Part shown: positions 35,184 to 46,900 of the stretch, piece after piece
How positions within the stretch are numbered: the first letter of the stretch is position 1
Layout of the letters: the number at the start of each line of letters is the position of its first letter
Source of the DNA: Populus alba
Taxonomy: Eukaryota > Streptophyta > Magnoliopsida > Malpighiales > Salicaceae
Direction: 5' to 3'
DNA length: 64,000 nucleotides
Assembly (NCBI RefSeq): GCF_005239225.2
Contig: NC_133284.1
Span: 1,455,770 to 1,519,769 of the forward strand
The notes under the pieces: generated by a model
Database searches by the model: none
Seen by the model: only the letters and a program-made list of their open reading frames with translations
Told to the model about the DNA's origin: nothing
Position numbers and translations under genes: made by a program

Positions 35184-35940
35184 GGTTTTAACCCCGTACC
35201 ATTTTTTTCCCACATTTTTACTTACAATTCCTAGACCGTGGGGGCCCTGTGCGGCAACGTCTACGATAAGGGTGTTCTTCGCTGCCTAGCAACGGTCTTT
35301 TTAAATCAAAGGCTTCTCTAATATGTAAATGTTATGTTTTGAATGATTTAGGAATTTATACTTTTATGAATTGGTATAAATATAAGATAATTTTTTTTTA
35401 TTCAATAAAAATAGGTATCATCGAATATTAAATTATATGTATATCCATCAAGACTGAGTTTTATTCTTAAACAATCTTAAGAATGTATCCCCGTATCGTC
35501 TGGATATGTTAATTAGAAAAAAAAATATTAAATTTTAGTAGACATTGGTTCTAAAATTTGAATTTTAAAAGATAAAGAAAATTTAAAAAATATTGCTAGT
35601 ACCATGCATAACAGCATAACTTTTGAGGGTGATATTGAAAGAAAACAAAGTTCAATGTCCAAATAAAAAAGAATCTAAACTTCAAGGGATTTAGAAGAAA
35701 ATTTTATTAATAAACCGTGATAAATGTAAGAGGATGAATAATAACAACACAGTAATAGCATGTTAATATTAACGTTAATGCTGGAGATTAAGAGAGAAGG
35801 AGGGATGGGAGGAAATATGCCCTCACTGGCTCTTATTTCCTTGTGATTAATTATAGATATCTTCATCATTTTACGTGTTAATTAAATTTTTTTTAATGAT
35901 TTTAAAGATACATTGGTATATTTAAAGGAATAATCTTTTG
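35184..35940. repeat. segmental duplication, copy b
   Basis: This is the second copy of the unit at 32000-32760, between a CACTA fragment and the 3' flank of the intact lipoxygenase gene. The lipoxygenase exon piece inside it is described separately. Confidence 0.9.
35225..35300 (-). pseudogene. lipoxygenase pseudogene 2 (one exon piece)
   Basis: The minus strand encodes the worn third-exon end corresponding to the EHPYxRRCRTGxPR motif of lipoxygenases. It is the same exon piece as 32041-32110 but carries its own substitutions, and was duplicated together with the surrounding unit. No further exons are present. Confidence 0.75.
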
Positions 35941-36220
35941 TTTAATTTAAGACAAGGACCCTCTTGTTATCCCTAAATTGTTTGAGTCAAGTATTCAGTT
36001 TTACCCCCATGAAAAATATTTGACCAATTACCTTCAACCCTGTTAATCTAATTTTGGTCGACTAAAGCTAATCGATTAAATTCATGATCCTTCATTAAAT
36101 CTACTGGGATTGCTTTCAATTGCTGATCTTTTAGACAAATGCAAGAAGAAACAACTTAGCGCAACATTATTCCACCATATTGTTTTATTTTTTCTTCATA
36201 CCATTACAAGTTTTCAAACT
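35941..36220 (-). other. lipoxygenase 3' flank and UTR
   Basis: No gene is visible. Just below the stop codon the minus strand has an A/T-rich stretch with an AATAAA-like signal (complement of about 36183-36190), a plausible poly(A) signal 30-40 bases after the stop. Confidence 0.4.
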
Positions 36221-39200
36221 TCAGATAGAGATGCTGTAAGGAACTCCTTTTCCTGTAACTCCAGGTTCAGAAAATGGCTTCAAAAGCTCATAAGGCACAA
36301 CGCCAGCTCCATTTCTATTCTTCAATTTATTGTCAGCATTCCTTCCGTCAATAATTCCTTCAAACTCCTTCAACCTCCCATTGAACTTTAAGAAAGCCGC
36401 ATTTATAGCTGGTTCCTCTGTCCAAGGTGGCTCTATTTGCTGCCCAAGATACTCCTCATCGGGAGAATGATTTGATAGCACATCCAATATAGCCATCACT
36501 GTTGTAGCCTGAATTTGTGAAGGGAATGTTGTCAATAGTATCACTTCAGGTTTCTCCCAAAAGAGTTTCAGCAACTCATCGTTCGGGTCTTCGGTTGGCA
36601 TATTCATCCTAGCAGTTGTAGGCCTATTTGGAAAGTATCCTGCATATGTATATTGTCCGAAATTCACTGCGGCATGATGACCGGAGGCTATCCATATGAT
36701 AGTTGTCAGGGTTTCAATAAGGTCCTGAGGTGTTTTAAGCACAGGCCACCATGGTTCATCTTTCTTGTCAGCGTGACCTACCGTTCGAACTTCTGTCCAC
36801 CATGCTTGGAGCTCATTATCAGACACAATGAGACTTGAGTCTGAATAGTAGTGATTAACATAGTCACTAACCCACTCTTTGATGATATCCCATAAAACCA
36901 AACCATCATTGGCATATGGATAGTCTTCCACCATCAATTTCAATCCATGTGGAGCAGATGGATCTTCCACAGCCATTGCCCTATCAATTATCAGAATCAG
37001 AAAGAAGATGTTATAACTAGCCGCTTCAAAAGGTTTATTAATTATGACTAGCAGCATCTAAGTTTGGTAGAATGATAGGCTAGCTAAGGATCGATCAAAC
37101 ATACCTGTTTATTAGATCCTTGGGGAGCGCCTCGTAGTCAAACCGCCATTCCTGATCATAGACAACAGAGCTTAATTCCATAGAATACTTGCCAGGAAAG
37201 AATGACGTCTCTATAATCCCTTTTGCATTAATTAGATATTGTCGAGCTAGAGCATTGATCTCCATTGTGTACCGGAAATGCGGGTGCAGGAGTCTGTAGA
37301 TTGGATGCATTTCACTAAGTTGGCGATGGGCCGCGATTATGTATGGTTCTGTGCAGCAATGTGTTCTTAGCCTGCAAAACATAACATATGATACATGTTT
37401 GTAAATCGATTCAAATCCTATTTTTTTCATCGCAATTTCGAACAAACCAAAATTTTTTGTACATTAATGCAAGGCGGCTGCTAACTCAAGCGCAAGGAAA
37501 GTGCATACCAGTGACTAATAAGTTGGTGATAGCCAGCCTCATGTGCAAGGACATGGGCTTTGGCAAGCCTCCAAAGCCAAACACCAGTGGAATGCCAAGC
37601 TGGTCTGAACACTTGCTTCCATTGCGGCTTACCATCCATCGGTGGTCGAGTGAGCTCAATAGCTAGTGGTCTCAATGTTCCTTCATGGGTTAAGAAGAAC
37701 AATGTCCGTGACCCGTATAATGTCGTGCCTTTCAGCTCTCTTATTTTGCTTACAAAAGGTAGGAATAAATCATGGTAGTCAAGGATGAAAAGCTTGTGAT
37801 CTTTTACTGCCTGCGTTCATCAATGCACCGAATTTAGTTTGTTAAGACGAAAATCAAGATGAGTTTGAATACCGTTATGCGATTGGTTTTCTATTTCATA
37901 CCTGTTCACATGTCATGAACCCTTTGATTTCTTGCTCAACCATTTCTGTAGTGATTGCTGATTCTTGGGGACCGTAGATTTCAGGGTCTAGTTTACTCCT
38001 TAATGGCCATTCCTGCATGATTTAATGCAATACTTTCATCAAGAAAAGAGTAATGTTTCAGCATCGTTAGTTTAATATTACCAACATTTGTGAACAATTG
38101 ATTCATTTCTTGATGAACTGCATGAATCTGGACTGGTTTTTCCTTTCTTATTAATGGACAAAAATACTATACCGTGACCATTTTGATGCAACAAGGGTTG
38201 AGACCAGAAAGAGTCTGTCTAGCAAATTCTTCATCCCTAAACCAAAAAAATCTGTCTCCTGAAACACAAAAACTCTTAAAATGAGAAAATGATAGATATC
38301 TTTTCATTTATGATTGATTTAATAATTTCCCATGACGAATCTAGTTCTTATTATAGGTATAAAAAATATCTTACTCTCCATGGTATCAGGAGTCTCAAAT
38401 TTTAAGACATCTTTAGTTCCATCAGTAATGGCCCTGAAAAGGTTAGGCAGAAGATCTTTCCAAAACCCCTGTTTCTTTAAGGGAGGCAAATTGATTCCTT
38501 CATTGAATAGTGCGTCAATGGAACTGAAGAATGGGAATCCAAGATCACTGTCAACAATAGCGGTTGATAGAGAAGGTACTAGGGCATGCAATACTGATTT
38601 GAGAGTCTTGGCAGAAAACGTGCCCATCTTTATTTCTGAGAATTCTTCATCTCGAGGCACGTAGAAGCTGCTACTCCTTGTCTCCGTAAGTGGATCTATC
38701 AGCACAATTGTTTCCAAATGGTTAGAATCAATGACGAAAAAAATTAATTTCCATAATTTAGTTAATAGGTATAGATTAACAGTTATGTATTTTACAATTT
38801 ATTTTAATAGATAGGTTTTAGTTTAGTAATTCTATTTTATTTGATTATCATATAATGAAAGAAGGATTATTTCCATCACGTAGATTAAGATAAATTTCAA
38901 AAAAATATATATATACTAGCTAGTTTATGGAAGCAAAATTATTAAATCTGAAACGTTTTAAAGCTTGGTCATGGATCAGACAGGGAATTTCACTAGAACA
39001 CAATCCAACACTACTATTTTTTTATAATTATTTTTCTGCATTTTTACCTGACTCGGTCCGTGGTCGGCCAGTACGGCAACGCCTAGGGTACGGGTGCTCT
39101 TCGCCACCTAGCACCGGCCTTGCTGTCTCTGGATCACTATCAGGATTTCCAAGATCATTGTACACATCATAGTCATAGATCCTTTCACCTTTCTTTCGTT

Positions 39201-39852
39201 CTCCATTGTCATTGCCTTGTAAAGTTTCGAGTTCTTCCTTTCTCAGTTTTGTCAATCCATTTGGTGTTTCTGATGGCAAGTATGACTATTCCATGAAACA
39301 CAAAAATCAATCAATATAAAAAATTCTGTTAAGTGGGATATTTTATAAGATTAAATAATATTTTTTTAATTTTTTTTATATGAACATATTAAAACAATCT
39401 TATAAATTTATTTAAAACAAATATCTAAGTTATAAATATTTATATGAGTCGAGAATATTGTTTTTATTTTTACCATATCCATGACCTGAAAAACTTCACA
39501 TGATACTATTGACATTATCGTGAGAAAAATAAATATATAAATCATGAACGTTGAGTTCAAGCATATAAAGTATACATATCAACTCCCTCCGATAGATTAT
39601 ATCTTGTGATTTTATCTTTGTATTGTTTTTATAGTTATTCACTCTTTCAAACAAAACGTTTAATATAAATTAAAAAAAAAATTTATATAGATTTCCTCAA
39701 TTTTATTCTCATTTTATATTATTAGTGTGATAAAGTTGAAATTTTCAGAACATTACAGAATGGGATTGAATCAGCCCACACATAACATCCACAAATGCCA
39801 CCAAAATATTTTTAAGAAAAACAAAATTGTACATAAAGTACCCCACACACAC

Positions 39853-39905
<53 letters not shown>

Positions 39906-41275
39906 AAATGTTTATCAAACATGGTAATTAATTAATAATAATGTCAAATTAAACAGAAAAAAAGGATCTTGGATCACAAGAGGGTAATTAATTATTAAAA
40001 AATAATATAAATTATATCTCGAGATCTCAACCAACAGTTTTAACCTTTTAGGTTGAGATAATTTTTTAACATGATATTAAAAAATTAATGATTAAGTGGA
40101 TACGAGTTCGAATTTTATTATTTACATCTATTTGATAAAAAATTAAGCACAAGGTAGTGTATGTCTATGCAAGTTTCAAGTCCAAAGAGCTTTCATTTAA
40201 AAAGGCGTGTTAGATAAAAATTTAAATAATATCTTAGAATTTCACCTAACAGTTTAAACTTTTATATTGAGATGATTTTTTAACAATAACAAAAACTTTT
40301 TTTTTTTTTGAAGAAGTTGATATATTGAAAGGGCTAATAAAAAAGTAGCCAAAAACAAGATAAAAAAAAAAAACAAAAAAAATCACAAAAAAAAAAACAA
40401 ACACAAAAATAAAGACTCTTATTATCAAAAAGTAACTAACCTTATTAGTGAAAAAGATTCTCTTCTTTTTATTGTCAAACTTCGGATGGATCCATGAATC
40501 GCAAGTCACATGAACTGGTCCAGCAGGGAAGCCATCAAGCACTACATCATGAAGGTACATCTCTTTATGGTGCTCATTTTCAACAAAAATAGCACCAATC
40601 TCTCCAAAATCTGGTGGAACCACAAAATCCGCTTCATACTTGATATCCTCTCCTTCATGATCTATCTTGTGCGCGTACTCTCGAATCGAGGGCTTCTCTA
40701 ATCCCGTCTCTGGAGAAATTGAAAAAAAAAAAGTTGGAATTTAGACAAATTTTTTTCTTACTTCAATCTTTCAAATATATATATATATTTCTTTGCAAAC
40801 AAGGAATATATGTTAATATTTATCAATAAATAAATCATTCGATAAGAACTTAAGAAGTTGTTTCTTGCACTTGTAAAGAAAAAAGAAATATAAAATACTT
40901 GGAACACAGGTCTTTCAAGAAGCACTGCTTACTTGGGTCAAGCTCGGCACTAACAAGCTCCAAGAGGAGTGTTTTGCCAAACAGGTCTGTAAAATCATCA
41001 AGTCCTCGTTCTATCCCTATTTCTGTCCAAAAATCAACAACTGTTTGTTTCACAGTCACCACAGCCTTAACATCTGTGGACTGCTGTGTGACACTAGCTA
41101 TAGATTTAATGCTTCCATGTTTATAGCCAGCACGAACTTTTTTGTTTGCTTTAGTGGACAAGGACCTTGAATACACAGGAAAAGAAGCATGACCACTGCC
41201 ATGGATGAATGGTTTAGGTAGTAGAAAAGGGATTTTTGTTGAAAGGTGTGACTGGTGAAGCTGTGGCTTCAACAT
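36221..41275 (-). CDS. 13-lipoxygenase, chloroplast type (LOX2 family), nine exons
   Basis: Adds O2 to C13 of linolenic/linoleic acid, the entry step to jasmonate and green-leaf volatiles in the plastid. Minus-strand exons: 41275-40933, 40709-40441, 39285-39048, 38695-38375, 38258-38173, 38012-37902, 37810-37509, 37371-37105, 36980-36221. All introns are GT-AG and in phase, giving 898 aa, a normal length for type-2 13-LOX. Residues 1 to about 55 are rich in Ser/Lys/His and look like a plastid transit peptide. A PLAT/LH2 beta-barrel (about 85-210) and the lipoxygenase domain follow, with [14 protein letters not shown] near 275. Iron ligands His551, His556, His748, Asn752 and C-terminal Ile898 are all present. 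Ser613-Phe614 match the 13-position determinant, Ala599 the S-stereo site, and Arg765 the carboxylate-binding Arg (soybean L1 numbering 556/557, 542, 707). No defects were seen. Exon 1 is least certain because it is the least conserved. Confidence 0.95.
39838..39900. repeat. (CA)n(TA)n microsatellite in lipoxygenase intron 2
   Basis: 'acacacacac' is followed by about 20 TA dinucleotides, in the 1.15-kb second intron of the lipoxygenase gene (39286-40440). Confidence 0.95.
40005..40290. repeat. short interspersed repeat pair in lipoxygenase intron 2
   Basis: 'atctcgagatctcaaccaacagttttaaccttttaggttgagataattttttaac' (about 40016) recurs in worn form at about 40230-40282 ('atcttagaatttcacctaacagtttaaac...attgagatgattttttaac'). 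The 200 bases between include 'gagttcgaattttatta'. It resembles a SINE-like interspersed repeat, but I cannot classify it securely. Confidence 0.4.
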
Positions 41276-41350
41276 TGTTGCTAATAGGAGAGGAGATACT
41301 TAGGTTTAACTAGGAGCTTTTTGTATGAAAATATGTAGTGAGCGAGCTAT

Positions 41351-41358
41351 GATATATA
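41351..41358 (-). promoter_or_regulatory. TATA box of the lipoxygenase gene
   Basis: The minus strand reads TATATATC about 76-83 bases upstream of the ATG at 41275, preceded by TTC. A (GA)n tract lies just upstream (41363-41383), a frequent plant core-promoter companion. The implied 5' UTR is about 50 bases. Confidence 0.5.
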
Positions 41359-41457
41359 GAACTAGAGAGAGAGAGAGAGAGAGACGAACATGTTTTTCAT
41401 AAGGTCTATAATTCATGCATGTGATACATAAAGCCATGTACGGGACCATAATTTAGT

Positions 41458-41718
41458 GGTATTGATTATTTCAAGTTTAGGGACTTCAAATCGCAGCACA
41501 TCTCCTCCGCCAGCGATGACCTTGAAAAGCCGGGGCATAACTTCTTTCCAAAACCCTTCTTTCCAGCACATCTCCTCCACGTATGGGAATCCAGTATTTG
41601 CATCATCGATAACATTTCCTATAGAAGGTCTTGGCAGAGAAGGTAAGCTGCTTCACTTCTGAAAATGCTTCATCTCTGGGAACGTAGAAGGCACTAGCTC
41701 TCTTCTCAGACGATGGAT
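41458..41718 (-). pseudogene. lipoxygenase pseudogene 3 (fourth-exon remnant)
   Basis: Minus strand: after a tag acceptor, DPSSEKRASAFYVPRDEAFSEVK (41718 down), then, in shifted frame, IDDANTGFPY, and finally KEGFWKEVMPRLFKVIAGGG and DVLRFEVPKLE (about 41560-41460). These match the fourth exon of the intact gene ([16 protein letters not shown]...[22 protein letters not shown]). The central '[11 protein letters not shown]' part is deleted and the frame is broken. It lies only 180 bases upstream of the intact start codon, within what should be promoter sequence. Confidence 0.85.
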
Positions 41719-41722
41719 CTAC

Positions 41723-42642
41723 ATGATACAAGTTCATATAGTTAAAGACTATAATTATTTCGAAATGATTAGCTATAGATTTTTTGTCACCATCATTTGA
41801 AAAAAAAACTATGCAACATCTTCGATAAACACATTAATTACCTCCAGAGTTTAATTAATTGATTTCGAGGATTTTTAATGAAACTAGAACAAATTAGTCT
41901 TAAGGATGGCAAGAAAAAACTTTTCCTTTAATTTAGCTTCCTACAGACAAGCTATAGGTCCTAATGGCATCTCCCAGCATGGAAACAATTCAGTATTTGG
42001 TGATGATATTTTGGAGAGAAAAATGTCACTAGCCTTTGTCTCTTTTGTGGGGCATTATTTTTTTCTATGAAAATTGCGAGCCCTTCGCTATTCTGATAAG
42101 CTGTTAGCTATGTTTAGCAAGTCATTTTCTGGGCCTCAAAACAGTGGTCCTTAGGAAATTAAACTCTGCCCGCAATGGCCTGCCCTTGATGACGATATAT
42201 CATGCTATAAACTTCACCACAGCTTTCCACATGGCATTTTATCGCCAAAATTATGTAGCTTTCTATAGCTTCCATTTTGGGAAAACATCAAATTAACCAT
42301 TAATTAATGGTACTTTTATGGATGAGAAGAAAACTCCAATCCTTGGATGGATGGAGCCCATCACTATCAAGCATTGAGGGCGCCTCATCTAGTGGTGGAG
42401 AAACTTCTAAAAGTACTCTACTAAGATAATATCTTTTGATAGAGAATCAAAAGATATAACATGATTCCTTCTTGTGAAATACATAAACAAATCATACAAT
42501 TTTTTTATACAAACTCCAGTGTTTTACCAATTATTTAATATTTAAGAATCTACAATCTACTCTTTTATCACTTGTTATTTTTATTTCTGTAGAATCTTAC
42601 TACGAATTATTAGTATCCATCACATTTCTTTTAAAAAATATG
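41723..42642. other. intergenic, nothing recognised
   Basis: AT-rich sequence without open frames of note. I see no family resemblance to the repeats elsewhere in the window. Confidence 0.5.
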
Positions 42643-42647
42643 ATGAG

Positions 42648-44562
42648 TGTTGCTTCCTAACCTTGAACTCATGTTTTGATAAATTTTAAGAAAAAATATA
42701 AAAATAGAGAAAAACAACGAAAAAAATAATAATATGTTTTTTAATATATTTTTGTTATTTTTAGCATTTTTAGCATCGTCTCAAAAGAATTTAAATTTTC
42801 AAAGATCTTGGGAACGCGTTTGACTTTTAACACGTTATTTTTAAAAATCACCGATTTTCCTCATTCGAGGCGATGTTGATAAGAAAAATAAAAAAAATAA
42901 GGAAAAAAAATCAAAATTTACAAAAAAAAAAAGTTGAGGGACCAAGTTTGTAAACCTAACAATATTTTTACCTATAAATATTGGTCTTCAACACACACAA
43001 AAGGGGGGTGCAATTTTCCACAATTGAAAAAAACATAAAAAACCCTAAAAATTAGAACCCTTTCTTCTCCCTCACTAAAGTCGTCGCCCACTCCCCATCT
43101 CTACCAAAAAAGAAGCTCCCCCCCCCCCCTCAGGCTTTTGATTTTCCCTTCACCATAACAGCTGACCGAACACCAACCCTCTCTCCTTCCCCCTTCACTT
43201 TTCCAGCTTTCCCCCCAGCCAAGCCCTTCCCCTAGCTTTTCCCCAGTCTTCTCCCCTCAGCCGCAAGCCTCCCTTTCAGTTACAAGAGAAGTCGCCGCCC
43301 CCCTCCTTTCGTAATTTTAGACTTCTTCCCCCTGCACCTGAGAGCCCCCTCTCTCTAGCTCTCTGATTTCTCCCACAAACCAGCTTGTCCTCCACAAACC
43401 CACGACCCCAGAATAGATTTGCCTCCCTTTCCCCCGACATTTTCCTTCATCTCATCCTCCCATCAGCGTCATCCACACCATCAGCACAGCAGCGCCGTCT
43501 TCAACTGGCTAAAGCCAACGCCTCCAGCCAGCTCTACCCGGCAGACCACATAGAACCTGCCAACCAGACAGCCACCCCCATCTCAAGAGCAGCTTAAACG
43601 GCAGCCCACATGTGGCTCCCCATCACAGATCGTCGTCTTCCTCAGCAACCGACCCTTGTTCATTGATTCAACCCCACGTAGCAGACCTGGACTGAGAGCC
43701 AACGATCGGATTTGTCACCAACAAAGAAGAAGACAAAACCGAGAGGGAAGTGGATACAAAACGGAGAAGAAGTGAAAGAAAAAATAGATTGAAATCAAAG
43801 AGAAAAATTAAAATCAACTGTCTGTTGTGTTTTCTGTTGTTTTGTAGGTCACCGCTAGCGTAGGGAGACAGAGAAGAGGAAAACGTTCCCGATCCACCGA
43901 TTATGCCACCTTCATTGGTGGTGGCGCCTGGAACAACGCGCCGCCATTGTTTCTACTATCCCTGAGGCTTCACAACACTATTCTGGTGACTTAGAGGCTG
44001 CACTGTTCATGATTCTATTTTGGGGCTATTTTTAAAATTTTAAAATTGTTTAATATATTTTTTTGTTCAGTTTTGAATTTTTTATAATTTGTATTGTGCA
44101 AATATGGATGTGAAAAAGGAAAAAAAAAAGAAGAAAAAAGAAAAAATATAGTAAAATTGTATGTGTGTGTTTGGATTTTATTTATTTATGGTTTTTTTTT
44201 TTTGTATATGATAAAATTGCAAAGAATAAAGAAGAATTTAATATTTTGATTTGCTCACGGTAAAGAATTATGAACTTACATGTAATTCGTATTTCTAATA
44301 TCCAATTAAAAGACAAAATTTTTAAAACTTCTTTAACACATCAATGCCACGGAGCAGCTTACCTCGAGTAGGATGCGTTAAAGGTGTTAATACCTTGCCT
44401 AACCACAACTAGTCCATTACCCATGAATCTTTGACGAGACCAGTACACCTAGGTTTCCTAGTAGCCCTCAATTAAATACTAGGTGGCGACTCCCAACGAA
44501 CCAATCAAGCAAACAGAAAACGAAAAATCGCCAAACCAACGCCGCATGGGTGATGTGCTACA
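42648..44562 (+). mobile_element. element B, Ogre-type 5' LTR
   Basis: This 1915-bp LTR starts TGTTGCTTCC and ends GTGCTACA, followed by GAA and a near-ideal primer site. TATAAATA is at 42973-42980, followed by an 'aaaccctaaaa' leader start and a C/T-rich leader (43080-43600). A 'gttttgtag|gtcacc' junction lies near 43841, and the forward box ctaggTGGCGACTCC at 44479-44493. It has the same layout as the two LTRs of element A but is clearly diverged. The short Pro/Ser-rich ORF at 43385-43597 comes from the C-rich leader. Confidence 0.85.
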
Positions 44563-44565
44563 GAA

Positions 44566-44583
44566 TGGCGACTCCGCTGGGGA
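44566..44583 (+). other. primer-binding site of element B, tRNA-Arg type
   Basis: TGGCGACTCCGCTGGGGA, three bases after the LTR end. It is the best-preserved primer site of this type in the window. Ogre-group elements are known for tRNA-Arg priming. Confidence 0.9.
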
Positions 44584-44836
44584 AGGTATTGTTTCTAACA
44601 ATATTGGACTAAGCTTTGTGTATTTGATGTGTTTATGTTTTTGTATTTTTGTCTTATTTTATTTTTGTTTTATCCATGCATTTTGTAGAATTGTCTCATG
44701 CATCACATGTATTTATTTTTGAAAGCACACACAAGTTTCTAGGTTAGGTAGGGAATTAACGATCTACCCTATGACTATTAGTCAGGGTTCAGATGCGCGA
44801 AACACCCAACTCATGTTTGAGTGCTTGCTTGGTAAT

Positions 44837-46900
44837 TGTCACACGTGTGTGGCGGCGCAACGATCGTCCACCCTCAAGGAAAAAAATTGCAATATGGTTT
44901 ATTCTTGGAAAATGTGTAGAGACAAGGAATTCTTGTCTCTTGTTAGGAAAATATAGACTAAGAGTCGCCACCTAGTATTCTGGTCACTAGGAATCCTAAC
45001 TGGTCTCAAAGATCGGGTACGGAGACTGGTTGCGTAAAGGGAAGGTATTAGCACCCCAACTATACCCTATCTGAGGTAAGCTGCATTGTTTTGTCTGATA
45101 AAATCTAAAGGCGTGTTGTGGTTTCTAATTGTCGGTCCATTTACGGTTTAAGAAAAGTCCTCCTCTATAAGGAGAACATATCTTTTTAATATTGGGAATA
45201 CATTTTACGTATAAATTCATAATCCCTGATACTAAAATCAAAAATAAAATTTTTGTTGTTTTTGAAATTTTGGCTAATGTTCTCTTGACTTTAATAAACT
45301 GGTTATTAAAGCCAAAATGTATGCTAAAACATGGTTTTTTTTTTTTTTGTATGAAAAACACAATAGGATTTTTTAGCTTTGAGACACTTGGCTCTATGCA
45401 CAAAAACATTTTTTTCTTTTTTTCTATTTTTTTGTATTTTTTGGAAGTTTTGACGAAAACCGGGTATTTTAATACTGGATTTTGTATTTTCAACGACATA
45501 AAATTGAAATGAACCGGCATGGCCCAACATAAAAATGCAATGGGCTAGCACCAACCCAACATGAAAAATGGGCCAGCACCAGCCCAAAAGGTAAAATGGG
45601 CCAGCACCGGCCCAAAATGAAAATGGGCCAACACTGGCCCAAAAGATTATAATTGGTTGGTTACTGTGCACAACACAGTAACCAGCTAATTATTTTCATC
45701 TTGCTTGCTGCAGAACGTGAATTGCTCATGTTCTGCATGCAAAATGATGAAAAACAGAAAATGGAGCAGGGAAGGAGAGAAGATTACCAGGCGGTGCTGG
45801 CGGTGGTTGTTGTCGTTTGTGGTGGCTGGCGTCATTGGTGGAGTAGCTGGGGGCGACAAGAAGCAACGCTTGTGATGGCACTGTCGGTTCACGGTGGTCG
45901 GCGGTGCTGTTTTTCTTCTTTCTCTCTTTCCTTTGTTTTACGCTCTTGTCTGCTTCTTCTTTTTGGTTTTTCTTCTATTCTGCTCTCTCTCTTCTCTTCT
46001 CCTCTGTTCTTTTCTCTCGTCCCTCTATCCCTCTCTCTTTTTTTTTTTTGTCTCCCTCTCGATTCGATCTCTCCCCTGTATTTATAGGAAAACAGGGGAG
46101 GGAGACGTGGCTGGCGCAACCAGTATGCTGCCGCCCCTCCACCACCCCTTCAACACGTGAAAAGTGGGTTGTGCTAGCGTCTTTTTGAAGTCATCAGGGG
46201 GAGGGAAGTCGGTGCAAAATAGAGAAGAAAATAAAATCTTCTTCTCCCGTGTTTCGGGAAGAAGATGATGGGGTCGTTCAAAACAACATCGTTTTGGGTT
46301 TTTTTTTTTTTTGAACAGTTGTAACAGCGCCGTTTTGGTCAAAACATGTCGTTTCATTTAAAAGGAAAAGGCACCAAAACGCGTCATATTCAAAGCAGAC
46401 CTTCAATTTGCGCGCGTTTTGCGTTTTAGTCCTTGGTCTCGGATTTCTTCAATTAAGTCCTTAATTGGCCATAAAACTTCAATATTTATGCAATTAAGCC
46501 CCTAATTTGACCAAATTAACTCTAAAAAATTATAATTTGACCCCAGAACTTTAATTGCTTCCAATTAAAGCCCAAATTAACTCCAAAATCAATTTTTCTT
46601 GCAATTAAAACTTTTATAAATTCAATTAAACCTCCAATAAAATTTAATTGAGTCTATAAACTTTTGATTTTGTACTTTTCTTCCTCAAATTGAATTTTCT
46701 TTGTCAACTGGTCTCTCATCAGTCAATGATATACCATCAAATTTTAATTTTTGTATTTTTAAACCTCCTCAACCAATTTTTGATCTTTTTTTTTTTGTTC
46801 TGGCATTTTTTTTAACTATTATGTTATATTTTTTTATAATACTTTTTGATTTTTTTATTTTATTATTTTTTGTTTGGGGATCCAAAAATGGGTTACAACA
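44837..46900 (-). mobile_element. solo LTR in element B, TSD GTAAT
   Basis: This 2064-bp LTR, TGTCACACG...GGTTACAACA, has GTAAT on both sides (44832-44836 and 46901-46905). It carries the inverted box (44963-44976), four to five short 'aaaatgggccagcaccagccc' repeats (45525-45650), a pyrimidine-rich stretch (45900-46075) and a minus-strand TATA motif near 46080. Closing the gap rebuilds the element B interior ('cttggtaatggtgggtat'), which matches 'attggtaacagttggtac' of element A. Confidence 0.95.
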
